Below, one piece after another: positions 6,127 through 12,271 of a DNA stretch of 12,271 bases. Source of the stretch: Terriglobia bacterium (GTDB lineage: Bacteria; Acidobacteriota; Terriglobia; UBA7540); assembly GCA_022866195.1 (NCBI GenBank), contig JALHUF010000508.1, positions 1 through 12,271 of the forward strand. Direction: 5' to 3'. A program made the position numbers and the translations under genes. The notes beneath the pieces are model-generated. The model did no database searches, was not told where the DNA came from, and was given only the letters and a program-made list of their open reading frames with translations. Position 1 is the stretch's first letter. Every line of letters begins with the position of its first letter.

Positions 6127-7597
6127 GAAAGTCCTGATTGTTGACGACGAGAAGCTCATCCGCTGGTCAGTGCGCCGGCAGCTTGAAGAATGGGGCTATA
6201 CGGCGCTGGAGGCGGAAAGCGGTACGGGTGGACTAGCCCAGATACGCGCCGAAGCCCCTGACCTCATCGTGCTGGACGTGCGCCTGCCTGACCTGAGCGG
6301 CATTGAGGTCCTGCGCGAAATCAAGCAGAACTACCTTTCGATTCCGGTGATCATGATTACGGCCGACCCCCAGCTCGACGACATCAAGACGGCCATCAAG
6401 CTGGGCGCGCTCGATTTCGTCAAGAAGCCGCTCGACTTTGATGAATTCCAGGTCACCATCGCCAACGCCATTGATCGCCTGCAACTCCGCTCCGAGCGCG
6501 ACAGCCTGCGGGAGGAGGTCAAGCGGCGCTCCGGCTACCACGAGGTGGTCGGCAGGTCCCCGCGCATGGTGGAGCTGATGAACTTCGTCCGCAAGGTGGC
6601 CGCGAGTGAAGCCTCCACTGTTCTTATCCAGGGCGAAAGCGGCACCGGCAAGGATCTGATTGCCAAAGCCATTCACTACGACAGCACCCGCGCCGAGAAG
6701 CCCTTTGTGGCCATCAACTGCTCCGCTATTCCCGAGACCTTGATGGAAGCGGAACTTTTCGGACACGAGCGCGGCGCTTTTACGGACGCCAAGGCGCAGA
6801 AGAAGGGCCTCTTCGAAATCGCCGACGGCGGCACCCTCTTCCTGGACGAAATCGGCGAGATGTCCACCTATCTCCAGGCCAAGCTTCTGCGGGTGCTGGA
6901 AGATCAGATCATCCGGCGGATTGGCGGGGTGAAGGACATCGGCGTGGACGTGCGCGTCATCGCCGCTTCCAACCGCGACTTGGAACAGGGCGTCCGCGAA
7001 GGCACGTTTCGCCAGGATTTGTTTTACCGGCTCAGCATCATCCCCATCTTCATTGCTCCCTTGCGACATCGGAGGGAAGACGTCCTGCCCCTGGCGGACT
7101 TCTTCATTGAGCGCTACAACTTCCGCTTTCGCAAGAGCCTCAAGGGGATCACTCCGGAAGCGCGAGATTTCCTGGTGCGCTACGACTGGCCAGGCAACGT
7201 GCGCGAGCTGAAAAACGCCATCGAGCGCGCCATGATTTTGGAGGAGTCAGATTACATCCGTCCCACGTACCTCCCCATTCAGGTCACCGGTCAGGCGCCG
7301 GGTTACGAAAGCACCTTGCCGGTGACGACCCCAGACAGTCCGGAAATTGCTCCGCTGAGCGCGTCCGGCCCCACGATGGCCTCCTGGCGGCCCTTGCCCT
7401 CCGGCCGGATGATTCCCGTGCTGGAGTTGCCCCGAGAAGGGACTTCGCTCGAAGAAGTGGAACGCGAACTGGTTGGCTTAGCACTCAGGCAAACGGGTGG
7501 CAACCAGACCCACGCCGCGAAACTCCTCGATATCTCCCGCGACGCCCTCCGCTACAAGATGAAGAAATTCGGCTTCGACTCCGAGTCTGATAACTGA
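6116..7597 (+). CDS. NtrC-family sigma-54-dependent response regulator
   Basis: The 493 residues form a three-domain bacterial enhancer-binding protein. The receiver (about 5-120) has D10/D11, phospho-acceptor D54 (LDVRLPD), T82 and K104 (VKKPLD). The AAA+ domain (about 145-375) has Walker A GESGTGKD (173-180), the sigma-54 contact loop GAFTDA (220-225), Walker B GTLFLDEIGEM with D244/E245, and the sensor-like FRQDLFYRL. A Pro/Ser-rich linker leads to the C-terminal Fis-type HTH (TGGNQTHAAKLLDISRDALR). The intact GAFTDA loop means it should activate sigma-54 promoters by ATP hydrolysis once the upstream kinase phosphorylates it. The ATG overlaps the end of the kinase gene. Members of this group include HydG/ZraR, AtoC and NtrC, but the exact target cannot be told from sequence. 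I found no sigma-54 promoter in the window that I would trust. Confidence 0.95.
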   Translation: MSNEKVLIVDDEKLIRWSVRRQLEEWGYTALEAESGTGGLAQIRAEAPDLIVLDVRLPDLSGIEVLREIKQNYLSIPVIMITADPQLDDIKTAIKLGALDFVKKPLDFDEFQVTIANAIDRLQLRSERDSLREEVKRRSGYHEVVGRSPRMVELMNFVRKVAASEASTVLIQGESGTGKDLIAKAIHYDSTRAEKPFVAINCSAIPETLMEAELFGHERGAFTDAKAQKKGLFEIADGGTLFLDEIGEMSTYLQAKLLRVLEDQIIRRIGGVKDIGVDVRVIAASNRDLEQGVREGTFRQDLFYRLSIIPIFIAPLRHRREDVLPLADFFIERYNFRFRKSLKGITPEARDFLVRYDWPGNVRELKNAIERAMILEESDYIRPTYLPIQVTGQAPGYESTLPVTTPDSPEIAPLSASGPTMASWRPLPSGRMIPVLELPREGTSLEEVERELVGLALRQTGGNQTHAAKLLDISRDALRYKMKKFGFDSESDN

Positions 7598-7687
7598 GGA
7601 TAAGCCTGCTATTGTCTTCGCTGTCCCGCTTGAGACAGGGCAGGACCTCTACGGATTTTCGCCGGGGTTCCTCCACCGTAGGCTGCT

Positions 7688-8209
7688 CTACTTCTGGTAT
7701 TTCAGAACCGAATGGACTTCGTAGCGGGTGAGTTTCTCGCGGCCTTTCAGAAACTCCAGTTCGATGAGGAAGCCGATGCCTGCGACGCGCCCGCCGAGCG
7801 ATTCCACCAGCTGCGCCACCGCGGCGGCGGTGCCGCCCGTGGCCAGCAGGTCGTCGATAATCAACACTTCCTGCCCGGGGGTGATGGCATCGCGATGCAT
7901 TTCGAGCGCGTCCTGGCCGTATTCCAGGTTGTAGGTGGCGCGCGCAGTTGCGGCGGGAAGCTTCTTGGGTTTGCGCACGGGCACGAAGCCCGCGTTCAGC
8001 CGATAGGCGACCATGGGGGCAAAGATGAAGCCCCGGGCCTCGATGCCTACTACGCGGTCGACTTTCCGGCCGGCATAGTGGTCGGCCAGGACGTCCACGG
8101 CCTGGCGCAGCCCGACGGGGTCTTTCAGCAAGGTTGTGATGTCATAGAAAAGAATGCCGGGCTTGGGAAAATCGGGCACTTCGCGGATCAGGCGCTTCAA
8201 TTGTTCCAC
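7688..8209 (-). CDS. apt: Adenine phosphoribosyltransferase
   Basis: This cytosolic purine-salvage enzyme makes AMP from adenine and PRPP. The 173 residues are the normal length. The PRPP-binding motif is [13 protein letters not shown] (115-127) with the acidic pair D119/D120. Other family signatures are the N-terminal [15 protein letters not shown], the [11 protein letters not shown] block (55-64) and the flexible loop with [11 protein letters not shown]. The start is GTG, supported by GGAGG four bases upstream. Downstream it meets the activator gene end-to-end with a 90-base gap. Upstream, an inverted octamer repeat array fills most of the gap to acyP. The stop TAG lies inside a CTAC/GTAG sequence. 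Confidence 0.97.
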   Translation of the reverse strand: MEQLKRLIREVPDFPKPGILFYDITTLLKDPVGLRQAVDVLADHYAGRKVDRVVGIEARGFIFAPMVAYRLNAGFVPVRKPKKLPAATARATYNLEYGQDALEMHRDAITPGQEVLIIDDLLATGGTAAAVAQLVESLGGRVAGIGFLIELEFLKGREKLTRYEVHSVLKYQK

Positions 8210-8223
8210 TCAGCCTCCAGACT

Positions 8224-8343
8224 ATCGGATCATCGGTTCATCGGGCCATCGGTTCATCGAATCATCGGGCCATCAGTTCATCGAATCACCGAAGAACGAC
8301 TTGCCGGTTGCGATGATCCGATGGACCGATGAGCCGATGGCTC
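8224..8343. repeat. Inverted array of 8-bp tandem repeats between acyP and apt
   Basis: Eight tandem octamers of the type ATCGGNNC run from 8224 to 8287 (ATCGGATC, ATCGGTTC, ATCGGGCC, ATCGGTTC, ATCGAATC, ATCGGGCC, ATCAGTTC, ATCGAATC). After a 24-base spacer, four octamers in the opposite orientation run from 8312 to 8343 (GATGATCC, GATGGACC, GATGAGCC, GATGGCTC). The halves can pair; for example the 12-mer at 8224-8235 is the exact reverse complement of 8311-8322. The array fills the gap between the acyP stop and the apt ribosome site. Confidence 0.85.
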
Positions 8344-8352
8344 GATATACTC

Positions 8353-8634
8353 TCACCACATCCCCTCAATCACGAACCGCGTGTACCGATTGTTCACCGG
8401 CTCATCAGACTCCTCGATGGCGGTCACGCGGGCGCTGCGTGGGCCCTCAGCCAGATGGCGTTTGAATTCCTCGAGCGAAGCCTCGTCCCCGATGGCATAG
8501 ACTTCCACGTTGTCGTCCCAGAGGTTCTTCACGTAGCCGCAGATGCCGAGTTGGTTGGCCACGCGCTCGGCAAAAAAGCGGTAGCCGACCCCTTGGACGA
8601 GACCGGAGACGATGTACTTTTTCGCGACCTTCAC
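8353..8634 (-). CDS. acyP: Acylphosphatase
   Basis: This small enzyme hydrolyses acyl phosphates such as carbamoyl or 1,3-bisphosphoglycerate phosphate. The 93 residues are the family's usual length. The phosphate-binding loop VSGLVQGVGYRFF contains catalytic R19, and GYVKNLWDDNVEV contains N37, both in place. The rest (GDEASLEEFKRHL, then the ending FVIEGMW) fits the ferredoxin-like fold. The GTG start has only a modest ribosome site (AAGAGAG). A GTAG-bordered hairpin lies in the leader about 15 bases upstream. The physiological role of acylphosphatases in bacteria is poorly known. Confidence 0.95.
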   Translation of the reverse strand: MKVAKKYIVSGLVQGVGYRFFAERVANQLGICGYVKNLWDDNVEVYAIGDEASLEEFKRHLAEGPRSARVTAIEESDEPVNNRYTRFVIEGMW

Positions 8635-8643
8635 GCTCTCTTG

Positions 8644-8679
8644 GTAGCGCGGAGTTGTTCTTTAACTCCGCGGCTTTTT
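8644..8679. repeat. REP-like hairpin with GTAG border upstream of acyP
   Basis: GTAG (8644-8647) is followed directly by a 9-bp perfect stem, CGCGGAGTT (8648-8656) and AACTCCGCG (8664-8672), with a 7-base loop and then GCTTTTT. A 5' GTAG next to a palindrome is a known hallmark of REP elements moved by RAYT transposases. On the plus strand it also has the full form of an intrinsic terminator, but no plus-strand gene lies upstream within 1 kb. Confidence 0.55.
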
Positions 8680-8760
8680 CCCTTCCACCGCGCACAGGAT
8701 TATAACGGAGCGCGGCGGCCGCGAACAACTTCTGGCAGAGGCGTGTTTCGCGTCGATTTC

Positions 8761-8797
8761 GTAGCGGCGGGCTTGAGCCCGGCACCGGGCCCGCTCC
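8761..8797. repeat. Second GTAG-bordered palindrome
   Basis: GTAG (8761-8764) is followed by overlapping GC palindromes: CGGGCT/AGCCCG (8768-8781, 2-base loop) and GCCCGG/CCGGGC (8777-8790, 2-base loop). It lies in the gap between acyP and the small membrane-protein gene and is probably another REP-like copy. The rest of the 8635-8844 gap shows nothing clear. Confidence 0.4.
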
Positions 8798-8844
8798 ATG
8801 TGCCGCAGGGGAGGGTCAGCGTCGGCACCATCCGCTGGCCCGGC

Positions 8845-9045
8845 TCAAATCCGTCGAGGTCCGCCCAGCACGCGCGCTGGCAGCAGGATGATGGCGCGCA
8901 AAAGTTCGAGGACTCCACCCACTGCGATACCGATGATCCGGAACGGCAGCAGCAGTACCCACACGATGGGGTAAAGCACGAGCGCCAATAATGCCAGCGG
9001 CCAGCAAAGCACCAGCAGGATGCACCAGAGCAGGAATTTGACCAT
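8845..9045 (-). CDS. Small hydrophobic membrane protein, function unknown
   Basis: The product is 66 residues and strongly hydrophobic. Two long apolar stretches are visible: about residues 3-32 (FLLWCILLVLCWPLALLALV, then a Pro-containing part) and about 35-58. It ends with a basic tail (ARVLGGPRRI). The start is ATG at 9045 because AGAGG stands 5 bases upstream; the GTG two codons earlier would overlap the ribosome site. I do not recognise a named family, although the sequence looks like conserved small membrane proteins recalled from Acidobacteriota. It lies between acyP and the GDPD gene on the same strand, with a palindromic element on its upstream side. Confidence 0.6.
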   Translation of the reverse strand: MVKFLLWCILLVLCWPLALLALVLYPIVWVLLLPFRIIGIAVGGVLELLRAIILLPARVLGGPRRI

Positions 9046-9100
9046 CGGCACCTCTTGTAAGTCCTCTACTGCTTAATACGCAGTCGGCGCGGGCGAGTTC

Positions 9101-9150
9101 CGTAGCATGGGCATCCTGCCCATGCGCACGGCCAAGATGGCCGTGCTACG
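9101..9150. repeat. REPIN-like twin-hairpin element at the end of the GDPD gene
   Basis: All but six of these 50 bases are paired. CGTA (9101-9104) pairs with TACG (9147-9150). Inside are two 9-bp hairpins: GCATGGGCA/TGCCCATGC (9105-9125, loop TCC) and GCACGGCCA/TGGCCGTGC (9126-9146, loop AGA). GTAG opens the left hairpin and CTAC closes the right, so it is two REP-type units facing each other. The minus-strand TAG of the GDPD gene (9146-9148) lies inside it. Confidence 0.75.
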
Positions 9151-9994
9151 TGTCGACTCGCAAGCTGGCGCGAATCTGGGCGAGTCGCGCGGGGTAGTCG
9201 GTAATGATACCGTTCACGCCGTCGGCTAGCTTGCGCCGCATCCAGCGTGGTTGATTCACTGTCCACACGACCACTTGCAGCCCCGCCATATGCGCGCGGC
9301 GGATGAAGCGGCGCGAGGCGAAAGCCCAGTGAGGCACTACCATCCGCGCGCCTACCAGCTTGGCACGACGCAGCGCCAAAAGCGGGCGCTTGAAGCTGAC
9401 ACCCAGCGGCAGGGTGGCATCGAGCTCGTGCAGGCGCTGCAGCGCGGCGCGGTCGAAGGAAATTACCGTGACGAACGAGGCCGTCGCGGTCGAGCGAATG
9501 GTGCGCAGAATCTTGGCCTCGGTTCCCGGATACGCGCCGCTGCCTTCTTTGATTTCCACGAGCGCCTTGCAGGCTCGCTGGCGTACCCACCACAAGACCT
9601 CTTCCAACAACGGAATTCGCTGCCGAACAAAACAGCCGCGAGCCTTTCCCGGATACCTTTCGTTGAACCAGGAGCCGGCGTCGAGCCGCTTGAGTGCGGC
9701 GACGGAATGCTCGTCCACCCAACCGCTTCCCGACGTCGTGCGCTCCAGCCGCGCGTCATGGATGACCACAGGCACGCCATCGGCAGAAAGGTGAACGTCG
9801 AATTCGATTCCGTCGGCGCCCTGGCGTAGTGCCAACTCGAAGGCGGCCATGGTGTTTTCAGGCGCATCGCCGGCCGCGCCACGATGGCCGATGTTCAGGA
9901 CAAGTCCCGAAGACGGCGCGAGGGGTAGCTCCTCCAGCGCGTTTTGGATCAGCGGACGGATGACAGGCACAGCGGTAACCGTAAGTCCGCACAA
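9146..9994 (-). CDS. Glycerophosphodiester phosphodiesterase family protein
   Basis: This GDPD-family TIM-barrel enzyme is expected to split glycerophosphodiesters into glycerol-3-phosphate and an alcohol. With the start chosen here it has 282 residues. The active-site blocks are NIGHRGAAGDAPENT (catalytic H37, R38), GIEFDVHLSADG (metal ligands E64, D66) and VVIHD (H79), followed by the family pieces LVEIKEG and VVWTVN and the C-terminal NGIITDYPARL. The start is unsure. The frame is open to a TTG at 10063 that has no ribosome site. The TTG at 9994 has GGAG 4 bases upstream and is preferred; a GTG at 9970 also exists. No clear signal peptide is seen, so it may be cytoplasmic. The stop codon lies inside a palindromic repeat. 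Confidence 0.9.
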   Translation of the reverse strand: MCGLTVTAVPVIRPLIQNALEELPLAPSSGLVLNIGHRGAAGDAPENTMAAFELALRQGADGIEFDVHLSADGVPVVIHDARLERTTSGSGWVDEHSVAALKRLDAGSWFNERYPGKARGCFVRQRIPLLEEVLWWVRQRACKALVEIKEGSGAYPGTEAKILRTIRSTATASFVTVISFDRAALQRLHELDATLPLGVSFKRPLLALRRAKLVGARMVVPHWAFASRRFIRRAHMAGLQVVVWTVNQPRWMRRKLADGVNGIITDYPARLAQIRASLRVDT

Positions 9995-10086
9995 TACGCT
10001 CCGCAACCAGTAGTGGCAAGCGGAAGTCCCCGACAGCGTGTTGAGATGGCCAGCGCGAGCCAAGGAGAAGGATATAGGGTGTGCTT

Positions 10087-10647
10087 CTACGGACGGGATC
10101 CTTCCAGCAGCGCGATCGCGTCCGCGCGCACGGCAACACCCTGGCCGACGGCGTCGAGGCCCTCGCCCGTTTTGGCCTTGACGCTCACCTGCGCGGGGCG
10201 GAGGCCTAAGGCAGCGGCCAGACGCTTCTGCATGCGAGGCATGTGAGGCGCGAGCTTGGGGCGCTCCAGCCCCACTGTGGCGTCCACGTTGACAACGGCG
10301 TAGCCGGCCTGGTCAAGCAATCTGCGGACGTGACGGAGGAAGAGAACGCTAGAGGCGTTGCGCCACTTGGGGGAAGTGTCCGGGAAATGGTGGCCGATGT
10401 CGCCGAGGGCGGCGGCGCCCAGCAGCGCGTCGCAAATGGCGTGGATGAGGGCGTCGCCGTCCGAATGGCCTACGGGGCCCTTCTCGAAGGGGATTCTCAC
10501 ACCACCCAGAATCAGTTTTCGTCCCGGGGCGAGGCGGTGCACATCGTTGCCGATGCCAACGCGGTAAAAAGGGTGAAGTGAAAAGTGTGAAGGATGAAGT
10601 GAACGGCTTACGACCCCTGCCTTCTGTTTGTCGGTTTTATCCTTCAT
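10087..10647 (-). CDS. ispF: 2-C-methyl-D-erythritol 2,4-cyclodiphosphate synthase with a repeat-encoded N-terminal extension
   Basis: IspF makes the cyclic diphosphate in the fifth step of the MEP isoprenoid pathway, as a zinc-dependent trimer. Family motifs are GIGNDVHRL (metal ligands D35, H37), VGHSDGDALIHAICDALLG (H61), LGDIGHHFPDT, and near the end VSVKAKTGEGLDAVG. The normal protein is about 155-160 residues and starts just before the first motif; this one has 186. The extra 28 residues include SLHPSHFSLHPF, encoded by a 7-bp repeat. No start codon lies between ATG 10647 and the GTG after D35, so the extension is hard to avoid. The ATG lies 3 bases after the ispD stop, with AAGGG at the end of ispD as ribosome site, which implies coupling to ispD. 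Confidence 0.95.
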   Translation of the reverse strand: MKDKTDKQKAGVVSRSLHPSHFSLHPFYRVGIGNDVHRLAPGRKLILGGVRIPFEKGPVGHSDGDALIHAICDALLGAAALGDIGHHFPDTSPKWRNASSVLFLRHVRRLLDQAGYAVVNVDATVGLERPKLAPHMPRMQKRLAAALGLRPAQVSVKAKTGEGLDAVGQGVAVRADAIALLEGSRP

Positions 10648-10658
10648 ACTTCACCCTT
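10569..10658. repeat. Inverted 7-bp repeat array across the ispD/ispF junction
   Basis: The left part (from 10569) runs in steps of seven: GGGTGAA, GTGAAAA, GTGTGAA, GGATGAA. The right part, read on the minus strand, is GGGTGAA, GTATGAA, GGATAAA. AAGGGTGAAGT (10569-10579) pairs exactly with 10648-10658, and TGAAGGAT (10588-10595) with 10639-10646. The element holds the ispF ribosome site and start codon and encodes its extra N-terminal residues. Confidence 0.75.
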
Positions 10659-11349
10659 GCTTTTTTTCTCGTTCTTGCGCGATGTAGAGGCGCGCCAGGG
10701 GCAGGTCCGAAGGCTTCGTGATTTTGATGTTCCGGTCCGAGCCCATGAGCACGGTCACCGGATAGCCCAGTCGCTCGACCAAGCTCGATTCATCCGTGCC
10801 CGCAAACTCATCCGCGGCGGCGCGCGCAAAGGCTTCCTGGATGATGGCATAGCGGAAAGCCTGGGGTGTCTGGGCCAATACGATACGTTCGCGAGGGATG
10901 GTTCCCAGGATGCTCTGGCGCTCCACTTGCTTCACCGTATCGACGCTGGGAATGCCCAGGATGGCGGCGCCGTCCTTGCGCGCTGCCTCGACCACGCGCT
11001 GAATCAGGCCTGGTTCAATAAAGGGACGGACGGCGTCGTGAACCACCACCACTTCAGTGGAAGGCGGCGCCTCGGCCAGGGCCCGCGCCACGGTCTCCTG
11101 GCGCGTGGCTCCCCCGCAGACCAGGCGGACGGGCTTTGCCAGATGCTCGCGCTCGACGTCGGTCTGCGCCCGCTCCATATCCTCGAGGCGCAAGGCCAGG
11201 AAGATGTCGTCAATCGCGTCGGAGGCGGCAAACTTGCGGAGTGTGTGCACAAAAATCGGCACCCCTTCGAGCGACAGAAACTGCTTGGGGATTCCGCCGC
11301 CCATGCGCACGCCGGTCCCCGCTGCCGGAATGATGGCCAGAACGCTCAT
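10651..11349 (-). CDS. ispD: 2-C-methyl-D-erythritol 4-phosphate cytidylyltransferase
   Basis: IspD joins CTP and methylerythritol phosphate in the third step of the MEP pathway. The 232 residues match the family length. Motifs are the nucleotide loop IPAAGTGVRMG with R15 and PKQF with K22, VVHDAVRPF (103-110, D105 as metal ligand), QTPQAFR (160-166), TDESSLVE (185-192) and NIKITKPSDL (207-216). The start is ATG, without an evident ribosome site; an inverted heptamer array lies just upstream. It precedes ispF by 3 bases. The stop TGA is part of the repeat at the junction. Confidence 0.97.
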   Translation of the reverse strand: MSVLAIIPAAGTGVRMGGGIPKQFLSLEGVPIFVHTLRKFAASDAIDDIFLALRLEDMERAQTDVEREHLAKPVRLVCGGATRQETVARALAEAPPSTEVVVVHDAVRPFIEPGLIQRVVEAARKDGAAILGIPSVDTVKQVERQSILGTIPRERIVLAQTPQAFRYAIIQEAFARAAADEFAGTDESSLVERLGYPVTVLMGSDRNIKITKPSDLPLARLYIAQEREKKQG

Positions 11350-11354
11350 AAGAA

Positions 11355-11410
11355 CAGTTGCCAGTTACCGGTTGTCAGTCAGCAACGGCAAGCGACAACT
11401 GACAACCTAC
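11355..11410. repeat. Inverted 7-bp repeat array upstream of ispD
   Basis: Eight heptamers fill 56 bases. Four are in one orientation (CAGTTGC, CAGTTAC, CGGTTGT, CAGTCAG) and four are in the other (CAACGGC, AAGCGAC, AACTGAC, AACCTAC). The inner arms GGTTGTCAGT (11370-11379) and ACTGACAACC (11398-11407) are exact complements. The array lies 5 bases before the ispD start, between it and the yacL-like gene. Confidence 0.75.
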
Positions 11411-11445
11411 GCAAAACAGGACAGGCGCCGGCCTGGGACTTGCCC

Positions 11446-12271
11446 CTACTGGTGCATGGCCTCGGGTCGCTGCCGGTCGTCGTACTTGCCAAAGATCATC
11501 TTGCCAGCCGTGGTTTGCAGGACGCTGGTCACGGAAACATCGATGGTCTTGGAGATCATTTTCTTGGCGTTGTCCACCACGACCATGGTCCCATCGTCCA
11601 GGTAAGCGACCCCCTGGTTATACTCCTTGCCCTCCTTGAGGATGAACACGCGCATCGTCTCGCCTGGCAGCACCACCGGTTTCAAGGCGTTGGCAAGTTC
11701 GTTGATATTCAGCACCGGGAGTCCCTGCAACTGGGCGACCTTGTTCAGGTTGAAATCGTTGGTCACAATTTTAGCTTCATACTGCTTGGCCAGTTCGATC
11801 AATTTCATGTCCACTTCGCGGACGTTGGGGAAATCGTCTTCGACAATCAGCACATGGATGGTCGCCATCTTCTGCATGCGTTGCAGGATATCGAGGCCCC
11901 GCCGTCCGCGGTTGCGCTTCTGCGAATCGGAGGAATCCGCGATGAGTTGCAGTTCGCGGAGTACGAACTGGGGAATGATGAGCATGCCGTCGATAAAGCC
12001 AGTCTCGGCCACGTCGGCGATCCGGCCGTCGATGATGACGCTGGTATCCAGGATCTTGTAATTCTTCTTGGGCTGGCGTTCGGCGGCGAACAGGCCGCCC
12101 AGCGCCGTGAGGTTGAGTAGCTCGCCCTTGTTGGCTCCCAGAACCAATCCCACGTAAGCCATTAGCAGCAGCAGGGTGACCTGGAGGAAGGAGGCCGTAT
12201 CCTTCCCGATATCCGTCAGGTTCAACAAATGGCCCATCATAAGGGCGCCCAAAGTGCCCAGAAGTGACCCG
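11446..12271 (-). CDS. YacL-like PIN-TRAM membrane protein (5' end outside window)
   Basis: The frame is open to the window edge, so the N-terminus is missing; about 275 residues are visible. First come hydrophobic segments, including [20 protein letters not shown], then a PIN nuclease-like domain, then a TRAM RNA-binding domain. The PIN part has [14 protein letters not shown] (acidic D), [13 protein letters not shown] (E) and [12 protein letters not shown] (D), so the acidic set looks complete. The TRAM part starts at about [19 protein letters not shown] and has the [11 protein letters not shown] loop. This is the layout of Bacillus YacL, whose exact role is not established; RNA cleavage or RNA binding at the membrane is inferred from the domains. 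The order yacL-ispD-ispF is the same as in Bacillus subtilis. Confidence 0.9.
   Translation of the reverse strand, partial: GSLLGTLGALMMGHLLNLTDIGKDTASFLQVTLLLLMAYVGLVLGANKGELLNLTALGGLFAAERQPKKNYKILDTSVIIDGRIADVAETGFIDGMLIIPQFVLRELQLIADSSDSQKRNRGRRGLDILQRMQKMATIHVLIVEDDFPNVREVDMKLIELAKQYEAKIVTNDFNLNKVAQLQGLPVLNINELANALKPVVLPGETMRVFILKEGKEYNQGVAYLDDGTMVVVDNAKKMISKTIDVSVTSVLQTTAGKMIFGKYDDRQRPEAMHQ

Noticed and set aside
6233..7069. Minus-strand open frame of 278 codons inside the NtrC-type gene
   Set aside because: It lies fully opposite an intact three-domain activator and is a composition shadow with no motif.
7598..7687. REP-like pair from CTACGG/CCGTAG near the apt stop
   Set aside because: The arms are only 6 bp with a loop of about 20 bases, and the GTAG/CTAC borders face the wrong way for a REP pair.
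8224..8343. CRISPR array
   Set aside because: Units are 8 bp with no unique spacers, and the array inverts halfway; no cas gene is present.
10657..12120. Long plus-strand open frame of 487 codons opposite ispD and the yacL-like gene
   Set aside because: It is the mirror of two clearly recognised minus-strand genes in GC-rich DNA. Its His/Asp/Gly-rich translation matches no domain.

Overview
The window is GC-rich bacterial chromosome, densely packed with housekeeping and regulatory genes. Together, a MutS2 tail, System II (ResB/CcsA) cytochrome c maturation, a sigma-54-type two-component system, the MEP-pathway pair ispD/ispF behind a YacL-type PIN-TRAM gene, and many short palindromic intergenic repeats suggest a soil Acidobacteriota or a related deep-branching lineage. 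That assignment rests on gene style and recalled homologues; no rRNA is present to confirm it.

Layout. Positions 1-261 (+) hold the C-terminal Smr domain of MutS2. Positions 390-794 and 1134-1430 (both -) hold a lone CheY-like receiver and a lone Fis-type helix-turn-helix protein, separated by a hairpin-rich non-coding stretch. Positions 1785-3074 (+) encode ResB, but the same frame continues past a TGA to 3233 with a ResB-like tail. Positions 3317-4762 (+) encode an unusually long CcsA. Positions 5011-6126 and 6116-7597 (+) encode an overlapping histidine kinase and NtrC-family activator. From 7688 to the end all genes lie on the minus strand: apt, acyP, a small membrane protein, a glycerophosphodiester phosphodiesterase (GDPD), ispF, ispD, and a 5'-truncated yacL-like gene.

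How they work together. ResB and CcsA should form the haem delivery and ligation complex for c-type cytochromes. The kinase/activator pair immediately downstream has its own plausible promoter and could control respiratory or envelope genes through sigma-54. On the minus strand, yacL-ispD-ispF is the order also known from Bacillus subtilis. ispD and ispF catalyse the third and fifth steps of isoprenoid precursor synthesis.

Most unusual features: (1) the in-frame TGA inside resB, followed by 52 family-like codons; (2) REP/REPIN-like palindromes with GTAG borders, one of which supplies the stop codon of the GDPD gene; (3) three inverted arrays of 7- or 8-bp repeats at minus-strand gene junctions, one of which supplies the start region and N-terminal extension of ispF; (4) the separate receiver and Fis genes, which look like halves of a response regulator; (5) an extra membrane block inside CcsA. 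No tRNA, rRNA, CRISPR array, transposase or integrase gene was found.
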